Part shown: positions 1 through 8,518 of the stretch, in pieces
Layout: each line of letters opens with the position of its first letter
Position numbering within the stretch: position 1 is the first letter of the stretch
Source: Seminavis robusta
Taxonomy: Eukaryota > Bacillariophyta > Bacillariophyceae > Naviculales > Naviculaceae
Length of the DNA: 64,000 nt
NCBI GenBank assembly: GCA_903772945.1
Contig: CAICTM010000387.1
Coordinates: 1-64,000, forward strand
Direction: 5' to 3'
The notes under the pieces: generated by a model
Told to the model about the DNA's origin: nothing
Database searches by the model: none
Seen by the model: only the letters and a program-made list of their open reading frames with translations
Made by a program: the position numbers and the translations under genes

Positions 1-89
1 GGATGACAATTAACGTGGATTGAAGGCTTTGTCATTCGACATCGTGGCCGCTACCCGAACTAAGTCCAAGTACGAGTGGCTGATTCGAT

Positions 90-1990
90 GGGCCAGTGGG
101 GAGCTTCTTGGGAGGATATGGGAGCATCTTCAATGATGACCGTTAAATTCCATCTACGCAATAAGAATGGCCTGCTCAAGTCGATGGATGGAAGCGATCA
201 CCCTACACCAAGAAATCCAAGGTGTTCGACAGTAGGTACATCAAGCAAAGTTAAAAAGCTTCCGCACCAAGCCATTTATCAATAGGTTTACCAGGTTCCA
301 AGAAACCACGCGAGTGTTTCCCATTGATGAGAAAATAAGGTGGCAACAGTAAGTGGCGGATGCAGAGAGACTGGAGATTGCCAGTTGATGGAATACGACA
401 CTTCGAGTCACTGGGAAAGGGTACCCAGTCCCAACAGGCTACCAAAGATACCATGTCATATGTCTATGCCGTCAAACACGACGGGCGGCACAAGGCATGG
501 TTTGTGGCAGGAGGCCACAGGACAGAGACACCAGTCGAACCCAACCTACTCAGGTGTTGTGTCCTTACGGCATCCGTCTGGTTAGTTTTTTGGCTGAGTT
601 GAATGGGCTTGAACTCTGGCAACGGACATTGGCAACGATACCTGGAAAGCTACACACTGAGAAGGTGTGTTTTATTGCTGGTGGGGATTTTGGAGACATG
701 GCTGGGCATCCGATGAAGATGATCAAGGCCCATATGGCCTCAAGTCATCAGGCAAATGTTGGCATGATAAACTGTATGATGTGCTTCACGGATTTGGCTT
801 CAAAGCCCTCTAAGGCTGAGCCAGATATCTGGATGCGTGATTTGGCGACACTATGAGTAAATCGGTTGCTATGTTGACGACCTATTAATAGCTTCCAAGC
901 AACCTCAAGTCATCATCGATCTACTGCAGGCTCCACCACACAAATTCAAACTCAAGGGAACTGGACCTGTCACCTTCCATCTGGGATGTGACTTTGAAGG
1001 GATGGCGACGGAATCCTTTCCATGACACCAAGAAAGACATTGAACGTGTCAAGGCCCAGTATGTATCTTGTTTGGGGAGAACCCATCCACTAGGTAACCA
1101 GTCCAGTGGAGAAAAACGACCACCCAGAGCTTGATCCTCTCCTCTCCTGGATGATGATGGGATCTCAAAATACCATCCCTGATTGGAGCATTGCAATGGG
1201 CAATTTCACTTGGAAGATTTGATATTGCAGTCTCTGTAATGTCAATGTCGTCCTTCAGGGTGGCACCCAGAGTGGGGCCCTGGAAAGACTCAAGAGGATC
1301 ACTGGATTCTTGGTCAAGATGAACCAGGCAGGAATCAGGACCCGCACCAACGAGCCAGACTACTCCAACTGGAATACGAACCTACGACTGGACAAGGACG
1401 GTCATGGGGAGGCACAGGAGGAACTCCCAGTAGATGCCCCACAGCCAAAGGCAAGCCGGTAGTATTGACGACCTATGTGGATGCAACTTATACCAGATTG
1501 GGTAATGGCAAGCAGTCACTGGTGTACTGCACTATGTGAACCAGACCCCATTCGAATGGTACGCAAGAAGCAAGCACTGTGGAAGCAGCCACATACGGCT
1601 CTGAGTTTTGCTGCTAGGGTTGCCACCCAACAGGCCATTGCAGCCAGAGTTACACTAAGGTATCTTGGTGTGGAGGTAAAGGGGCCACATACATGTTTGG
1701 CGACAATGGGTCTGTGGTGACAAGTCTCCACCCAGCCCCATTCGCCCCTCAAGGAAGAGACATCACGCCCTTCCTACCACTTCGTCGAGAAGCCATTGCG
1801 CAGGGCCCATCTCGTTTCATCATCTCCCGGAGCAATCAACCCCGCAGAAATCCTGACGAAACACTGGGTTTACTCCCAGATATGGCCATTCTGAAGGCAG
1901 TTCTGTTCTGGCAAGAAGACACAGCTGATCTCCTAGACACACCATGGACACATCACATGGTGGGGAGCGATGAGTGGAAATCCACGTGAA
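90..1990 (+). pseudogene. Decayed Ty1/copia retrotransposon (reverse transcriptase to RNase H)
   Basis: Translated pieces in all three forward frames line up, in order, with the pol region of diatom copia elements. At 440-850 there is reverse transcriptase sequence (AVKHDGRHKAWFVAGGHRT, then FLAELNGLELW and KVCFIAGGDFGDM). At 870-1200 a YVDDLLIASKQ-like catalytic segment can be read only by changing frame. At 1465-1980 there is RNase H sequence (TTYVDATYT, GPHTCLATMG/TYMFGDNGSVV, ILKAVLFWQEDTADLLDTPW). Frame changes and stops every 100-300 bp mean it cannot make a protein. No gag or integrase and no long terminal repeats were found, and the 5' part may lie before the window. Bases 1991-2860 behind it hold no gene I recognise and may be further element remains. 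Confidence 0.85.
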
Positions 1991-2868
1991 TTCCCATTGT
2001 GGTGCGAAGCAGCTGTGCCGGTTTAGCCAGGTGAAAGAATCGCTGTGACATTTGTATATCCAACAGTAGGGTCAGCAGTGCAGCCATTGGCAATACAGAA
2101 ATAGCTGAGGAACTTTATATACCCAAGGTGATGCAGTTCTTCAGCCAAGACCAATATAGAAGTTAGCTTGCCAGCACCACCAAATGAGATGCAAGAGAGC
2201 CAAAGCTGCATGGCTGAGTGCTGTCGAGGATTTTGTGTTCAGTTGATTTTAGCATAGTTTAAAGAAGAAGAAGTAATGAAAGGATAGTTGACCAGATACA
2301 GCTCAGTAGCACTAGTTTCCCCACAGTTGAAGCCTTCCTGTGTGGATTGTGCCAAGGCAAAGAGTGAGTTGTTCAATCATTGCTGTGGAGATTGAATAAC
2401 AGGGGCAGCCAGCTTTGTGGCTGGCCATTCTCACTGTCAGAGGAGTGAGGCTCCAAGCAGAGCTCTCCACTCCCAGCCAGCTCTTTGTGCATCTACCCTG
2501 ACTGGATCTCATCGCACTCACCATGCATTGTTGTCGGCCAAGCTTGGATTTACCTCCTGTTTGCCATAGTTATTGAATGAGGGAGAGAAGTCAGTGCTGT
2601 GCCTTCAATGATATCGATGGACTTGAACCATTCATTGTGCCGTACTCAATCAGTTTATCCTTAACCTTAGTAACTTCAACGGTCATTTGTTCCACGAATG
2701 GATCTATTTTTGTCGAACGAGAACCTGTTACTTATAGATACACATGACCATTGATTCTGCAACTGAAGTGCGTCTACTCTTTTTCGGACAGTAAACGCCG
2801 GCAAATCGATTTTGGACTGCAACTGAGGGGGTAACCAAAAGGAGCGTTGTCTCATGGAGACATAATAG
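1991..2868. other. Non-coding stretch after the copia relic
   Basis: No open frame here resembles a protein family I know. The stretch may contain the untranslated end or LTR remains of the copia element, but I could not pair it with a second LTR inside the window. Confidence 0.4.
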
Positions 2869-2903
2869 AAAATAGGAAATAGGAAATAGGAAATAGGAAA
2901 TAG
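2869..2903. repeat. Heptamer microsatellite (GGAAATA)n
   Basis: About five copies of a 7-bp unit, AAATAGG. The same heptamer, in reverse complement (TTTCCTA), sits directly beside the other copies of the 38-bp element at 28010-28045 and again at 28460-28478, so the heptamer and the 38-bp unit travel together. Confidence 0.9.
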
Positions 2904-2910
2904 CATTTAA

Positions 2911-2948
2911 AAAGGGGTTGAGAACTCAGGCAGTTTACCTGCCGAGGT
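2911..2948 (-). repeat. 38-bp dispersed element, single copy
   Basis: The 38 bases are an exact reverse complement of the unit at 27971-28008, 25 kb away. The unit contains a small inverted repeat, GGCAG-GTAAA-CTGCC. It is flanked by the GGAAATA microsatellite on the same side as at the distant copies. This suggests a non-autonomous mobile element end or a segment copied between the two sites. Confidence 0.85.
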
Positions 2949-3187
2949 AAATAAGACTGAGCTAATAGAAAGGGAGGTCATTTTTCTGTCCGTCGTCGGT
3001 TTTTCGCGGGATACCCAAGTCGAGAAAAAGGCAAATGAAGTTAGATCGCGCACAAATGGTAACAATAGCATGTCATTGTCCCTTGTTTGTCATTAACTTA
3101 CATTAGATTGCAACAGTAGTAACAAGTAGTTAACTAGATAGAGTTGCGTGCTGTTGCTGCTGTCGCCTTTTTGGCTTTAGCAGCTGC

Positions 3188-5472
3188 CTACGCCTTAGAA
3201 ATCTTAGTCTTCGTCCTTGCAGCCCTGGTTGCTTTTGCCTTCTTTGTGTTCGATACAACGTTGCCGCGACGTTCTTTGCCAGGATCTTCTTTGAACCATT
3301 TGATTGTTCTTTTGTTGGGAGGAACCAGAGGCCTCCACTTGTTGTACAGCTCCACCCACTTGATGTCTGGAATTCCTGGTGGCTCCAATACATCGGGCAC
3401 TCCCTCCATAACAACCGGCTGCAGGAAGACACTCCAGTCACCGGTCTTGACAGCCTTTCGCCAATTCTGTGGACGGTATTTGAGCTTTGTCAGCAGCTGA
3501 GCTTCTTCTCTAGCACCATCGAATGGCTTGACAAACATATGATGCATGCTCCTTGTAGCATCCACCTCAAAGCAATGGTTCTCTGAGACCATTTTGACTG
3601 GAGCCCAGTACTCATTGAGGAACTTGTCCCAGTCAACAAACTCTCCTTTCGTCCTTATACGGACTGGAGTGACGTCGTCCCTTTTCATGCAAGTGATCAA
3701 CTCTTCTGGAGTGTAGACGTTCGACTGGTACAAAGGGAGAGTAGGTGAGACGTATTGAGTTTCAGGTTTTGATGGGAACACAAGCCATAACTTACTTTGC
3801 GATAGTCGCTTTTCATCAAGTTGAACATCCTGTCACAGTCATTCTTAGTGTGTCCTTTGATAAGAAAGGTAGCTCGAGCCTTTAGGCAGACGCCTCTGTT
3901 GACAAGGATGAAAAGAAGCCTGATCATCATTCAATTTTTGTTCTGCCCTGGACAGTTGTCAAAGAAGAGGTTGATCTCCGGCACAGGCTTGTCATGTGAC
4001 GTCTCTCTTTCAAGACCGTTGGTGCAGGTGACAGCGTCTATAGATAGCATACTGCCCAATAAACTGGCAACATTGTTCTCTCCTTTGGCTGCTTCACCTT
4101 CCAAATAAGTAAAGGCGTCGAGATGCTGAAGGCTGCAGTCGACAACACCAAAGACATACGCCCAAAGTGGAGAAAGATAATACGTCTCACCGGGTTGTTC
4201 CTGTCCAAAGTGAGGAACAGCAATATTCTGCGCATAGTCGCAGACATACGTATACACTCTCTTGTCCCAGTCTTTGTCCTTGCCGCAAACAGCTTCCTCC
4301 TTCTTTAAGTTGAAGAGTGCTCGCTGTTGCCTTGCCATCTCCACATGCATGGATGCTTTCAACACTGTGTCTTCCATTGCTTTGATTGCCTCAAACCTGT
4401 CATGAATGTGAGCATAGGGATCAAACCTTGTTAGAGCCTTCTCAAACATTAGCTCATCATCAGAGTCATCTTCCTCTTCTCCTCCTCCATTGCATGATTT
4501 GGTGGAGTACTTGTGCTTGTTGGCTGGCGAAAAGGTAGCAGTCACCACAGATATCTTCGCTTGGTCGTTGGATCACCAGCTTGGGATATTCCTTTTTCCA
4601 AAAGGACCGGAAGTTACTCCAAGCTGGCAATTCGGTGGCTGACACTTTCTGTTCAGTCCCAAGCTCCACCTTCTTCAGAAGTCGACCCTTATTGTCCCAC
4701 TGAATCTTCCATCCCAGTTCACCTATGAATCTGTTGAACAGGCCTCTCTTGGTCATCGACGACGGCAATTCCACGGTGTCTTTCTCCTCTTCACGCAATT
4801 CAACCAACGTGTTGATACCATCCACCATCTGTGTCCTGACAATCTTGGTTGCTCGAGGGAGGGCGTATTGTTTCATGTCAGTAAAGAACTCATGCATAAG
4901 GCCTTGCGACTTGGCGTTAAGCTTGTTCCCTGTCTTCCCTGAGAGCCCATGCACTGGATCGTTCCCGGATTTCACAAGCTGAACGATGGATTTCCAGGGC
5001 TTTTGCCCATATCCGATAAGCTGTCACAGGGCATTCCTGCATATGAAGCGGGTGGTTGAACCAGGAAAAAGGAACACTCTTGTTGAAGTTGTCCGATGGT
5101 GCCCTTGGAACAGGAGTTGTGCAGCAAGGCCTGACCGAATCCATTCCTTCACGATCCTCTTCCTTTCTGCAAAATCCACATTGCAGAATAGGAAAAGAGC
5201 CTTGGCGCATGCATCAACCTCATCATCATCGATCTGATCTCCAAGATCATGGAGGCAAGTGCAGCTTGTCTTCTGACCAGGCTTGTTGATGACATCAAAG
5301 CAAAAAGGTTTCTCCATGGATGCAAAAGCATACTCTGTCAATTCTTTCAAGCTATCTTCCTCAAAATTCACCAGCTCAATCGCCCCCTTCGAACTGAGGT
5401 TTACAACAGGACTCTGGAACAGTCTAATGGGTTGAACATAGAGGGCCCGTCGGTGGTGATATCTTCGCTCAT
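3188..5472 (-). pseudogene. Broken transposon-derived gene (DNCPGQNKN family)
   Basis: The reverse strand encodes about 700 residues of a family that I associate with transposon-related proteins of protists and invertebrates. Landmarks in order: a Cys-bearing N-terminal segment (SCTCLHDLGDQIDDDEVDAC), VHGLSGKTGNK, EDICGDCYLFA, an acidic spacer, FFDNCPGQNKN, then IKGHTKNDCDRMFNLMKSDY and a basic tail. The DNCPGQNKN...GHTKNDCDRMF block probably corresponds to an RNase H-fold (transposase-like) core; that is inference. The frame is broken three or four times: TGA after CRNAL (about 5024), TGA after GQNKN (3928-3930), a frameshift near 4548 where GCCA is duplicated in tandem, and probably one near 5400 between the ATG at 5472 and the main frame. 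One good GT-AG intron (3795-3725) keeps phase. It is likely a recently inactivated copy. Confidence 0.75.
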
Positions 5473-5556
5473 GGTCGACTCTTTTGGTAGCGTGGAACGA
5501 TTTTGTGAAGAAAACAAAGTCGAAATCGAAACGTGACTAGCAGTCCCGGGCTCTTG

Positions 5557-5576
5557 GACTCAAAATATTTTGAGTC
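5557..5576. repeat. Perfect 20-bp palindrome
   Basis: GACTCAAAATATTTTGAGTC is its own reverse complement. It lies about 85 bp upstream of the ATG of the broken transposon-derived gene. It could be an element terminus, a dimeric protein-binding site or a chance palindrome. Confidence 0.9.
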
Positions 5577-6329
5577 GATTGGAGGAACGCTAGCATGATC
5601 GGAAAGCGTCAAGTCTGTCGGATGGTTACATAGACGAAAACCTTAACTTATAGCCGTCGGATCATACTGTCATGTACATGAATGGATAGAGAATGTTTTA
5701 TTTTTTAAGAACGACTCAAATGCTATTGGCGAAATCCTGGTTCCCCAGGGGACCCGGAGGCCCCATTGCCGACCATTCTATTAGCCCAGTCTTAAATGTA
5801 AGCACCCCTCTGGCTAGTAGCTACTACATGTAGTAGGGTAGGGGAACACATTGTTGTACTGCTACCTTCTGAAAAGGCTAGACTATTGTGGATGATCAGT
5901 GCAAGCTTGGGGCATCTGTGGGTGCCACACTTCCCGGAAACAACTGTCGTCACACACTTACTTCTATCAAAGCAGCTACAGTGTAGCTAGATTCATGAAT
6001 CATAAACTATGTTTCTTTGGTAGATAGCCTGAAGAGAAAGGAAATGGGGAAAACCAATTTCTCTGTTTAGGTTCACACTATGCTTCTTGACAACATTCTA
6101 CTTCTCTACCAAACCATCCAGCTTCGTGTGACCAATGATTGTCTTTGACTTCAACAGGAGCAAACAAACTAAAACACTATAGCTAAAAAGCCACCTCTTG
6201 TTAGAGGAGAAAAAGGCACATATAGCAAGAGAGTAAACTTGCTTCCAACAGCAACTGAATACAGCATCGATGACCAGCACGCACAGAACCCATTCTCCAC
6301 AGCATGCCAAATAAAGAACATTTCTTGGA
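5577..6329. other. Intergenic, no gene seen
   Basis: No supported coding frame, RNA gene or long repeat was seen. It separates the transposon-derived pseudogene from the VWD gene fragment. Confidence 0.5.
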
Positions 6330-6720
6330 GACAAAGCTCCTGCTTCAGCAAGCTCCAAGTCGCCAGTGGCTGGCCATGGCATCATAGACACACTGATCAT
6401 TCAAGTCGCCCCAGGGCAAAACATACCTACTCAGCAACAACCATGGAAATGGAGGATATACCCAAAGTCACGCTATCCCGCCTTACTTTGCGCTTGGCAT
6501 GCAGCACTATAATGTGTTGTGCTGGGGGAACCAATTTGTCTGGAAGAGCGTGGGCTCAGTCTCAAGGACTTGACACTTATTTCCAAAAGGCATCGGAATC
6601 TGACATGACAGTTCTATGATAAGAAGGACACTTGGCAGTGACAAATTCACCCAAAAGGCCCTTGCTACCTCTGTGCCCCTCAAAGCTTGCACCCACATTC
6701 CACATTACAGATGTCAGAGG
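6330..6720 (-). pseudogene. Decayed 3' fragment of a VWD-domain gene
   Basis: On the reverse strand, pieces in different frames match the C-terminal part of the intact VWD protein at 30101-31787. They are NVGASFEGHRGSKGLLGEF, VMSDSDAF, NKCQVLETEPTLFQTNWFPQH, and the terminal signature MPWPATGDLELAEAGA (intact gene: FDVLATGDLELAESG). Frame changes are frequent and the SVGDPHF start of the domain is not recognisable, so this is a truncated relic. A second relic of the same region lies at about 11940-12430. Confidence 0.7.
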
Positions 6721-6928
6721 TGGCATCACAAAGATGCTGTCAATATCATTACTAATACCCTGAATGCCCAATGCAGAAGAGTAGTAACAGTCTGGTCTCT
6801 GTTTTGAAGACAAGCTGCCAAGGAGGCAAAGTCCAATGAAAGCGAGTTTGGAGAAGATGATTGTGGTCAACAAGATTTGGGCAGGAAGGTTCGGCCCGAG
6901 GCCAGACACTGGATCTTTTCACGCACCG

Positions 6929-6972
6929 CTGGCCATCACAAGTGCTTTGGTACTGGCCATCACAAGTGCTTT
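6929..6972 (+). repeat. Short direct repeat, 2 x 24 bp
   Basis: The 20-mer CTGGCCATCACAAGTGCTTT occurs at 6929 and again at 6953, in tandem with a 24-bp period. No gene is attached to it. Confidence 0.9.
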
Positions 6973-7194
6973 ACTGGCAATGCTTCAGCTGGCTCGAGTT
7001 TCCCGCCCATAGAACGCTGGTGTTGTCATTGTGGTTGTCATTGTCATTGGTGGTAGACAAGCTGGAGCATAAAATAGAATCGAATCAGTTCACAATACCA
7101 GCCAGCTATTCTCATACCATTCCCAGTGAATTCATTACGAGTCGAGACCAGCAATAATGACATCCAAGAAGAACAAGAAGGTCCGCCAGAAGCA

Positions 7195-7236
7195 TCAACA
7201 CCAACACCAACACCAACACCAACACCAATACCAACA
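7195..7236 (+). repeat. Hexamer microsatellite (CAACAC)n
   Basis: About seven near-perfect hexamers. A 79-codon frame (7157-7396) runs through them and would read as a His-Gln repeat, but nothing outside the repeat supports it as a gene. Confidence 0.9.
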
Positions 7237-7394
7237 CGATCTCCCAAAGCGTCGGCACCGTCAAAATTCCCAGCATGAAAAAGCACCAAGGAGTGAAGTA
7301 CCGCCTGTCATGCTCCGTGATTATGACAACCAGGCTGGGAATCGTACCAATGGTGTTTTGAACAAAGCAGTGGGAAAAGACACTCCGAGCCTGT

Positions 7395-7640
7395 AGCTTT
7401 CGTCCCAGCCTGTAGGTGTTATCCCAGCCTGAAGCTGTGGTCCCAGTAGCGTGAAGCTTTCGTCCCAGCCAGCCTGAAGCTGTGGTACCAGCCTGAAGCT
7501 GTGGTCCCAGCCTGAAGCTGTGGTCCCAGCCTGAAGCTTTCGTCCCAGCTTGAAGCTTCGTCCCAGCCTGGAGCCATGGTCCTAGCAGTGTGAAGCTGTT
7601 GTCCCAGCATGAAGCTGTTGTCCCAGCCTGAACATTTTGT
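7395..7640. repeat. Minisatellite, about 19-20 bp unit
   Basis: A dozen or so imperfect copies of GTCCCAGCCTGAAGCTGTG, with variants ending in TTTCG. The copies diverge slightly, and some carry short insertions (TAGCGTGAAGC). The reverse frame gives a repetitive pseudo-peptide (WDESFRLGPQLQAG) that I read as an artefact of the repeat. Confidence 0.9.
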
Positions 7641-7720
7641 TGGGTTGCAGCTTACAGCTTTTGTCCCAGTGTCGAGTTTAGTTTTTTCTGCTTGGAGCTT
7701 AGCTTGTGTCTGGAATTTCA

Positions 7721-8518
7721 CAACTAGCTAGCTATCGGTACTATGCAAAGCTAGCTAGTCTCGGGCCTCTGCTTGTAGGTCGTCCTCAAGTCAACTTGTC
7801 TGACTTTGTGCTTTTTAAAATGCTGAGCTAGCTAGTCCATACCAGGAGAGATCCGTACCTGTATCATGGTAGTCTACTAGCTAGCTACTATGATACGTAT
7901 GGTATGGCTAGCCAGTACCGGTAACTACGTTCTGGGTGATTTCATCGCAATTGCAACACAAAATGTCTTGCAGAATACTCCTTACTGAGGTAGCTTTTTT
8001 AAGAACCTGGTGTAAACTCACCCAGTGCAAAGCACATTTTAAAAGGCATGTATGCTTCAAACCATACCCACCAGTGATGGTTTAAAGTAAGCAGCAGTAT
8101 CCCTTTTACTAAATCCTCACTATTTACTAGTGCATGCTTTAACCCACCGAATGCACTTCAAGAAGGCCTTCTAATTGCAGAATCAGCTTTTGTACTCTTT
8201 GCTCCTATTCAAAAGAGCCAAAGTAAATTGCACGAGCCACCCCCAAACCCCCTTCTATGTTTAAATCGTGAGGTGACCTCACGAATAAGAAGACTACACA
8301 ATGAATAATATGAAGCAAAGTGTGTTTCTACAGCTCAGTTGGCCCAGGATACTCCAGGCATGACTGGGTGTCATCCAGGGACCGTCAATGCGTCATTGGC
8401 TTTTTTCCTTGATTTGCCGTTGCCAAGGTTTTTCTTTGACCTTCGAAGGAAGCTTCTATTAGAGTAGCTAGCTGGCTAACATCCCTGGTATCATGGTTAT
8501 CATGCAATACAAAGATAC
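7721..8518. other. Intergenic upstream of the WD40-like gene
   Basis: Contains repeated GCTAGCTAG words and the hairpin at 7861-7896, but no supported coding frame. The promoter of the gene at 8519 must lie here; no core element was identified. Confidence 0.5.
7861..7896. repeat. Imperfect inverted repeat (12-bp arms)
   Basis: GTATCATGGTAG at 7861-7872 pairs with CTACTATGATAC at 7885-7896 with a single mismatch, around a CTAGCTAG-containing loop. Confidence 0.8.

Noticed and set aside
3930-5024. Selenocysteine or recoded TGA in the transposon-derived gene
   Set aside because: The gene also has a frameshift and no sign of a SECIS-like structure was noticed; pseudogenisation is simpler.
7157-7396. 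79-codon frame with His-Gln repeat
   Set aside because: The repeat comes from a CAACAC microsatellite and nothing outside it supports a gene.
7419-7721. 100-codon reverse frame across the minisatellite
   Set aside because: Its peptide repeat mirrors the 19-20-bp DNA repeat; no start or family support.
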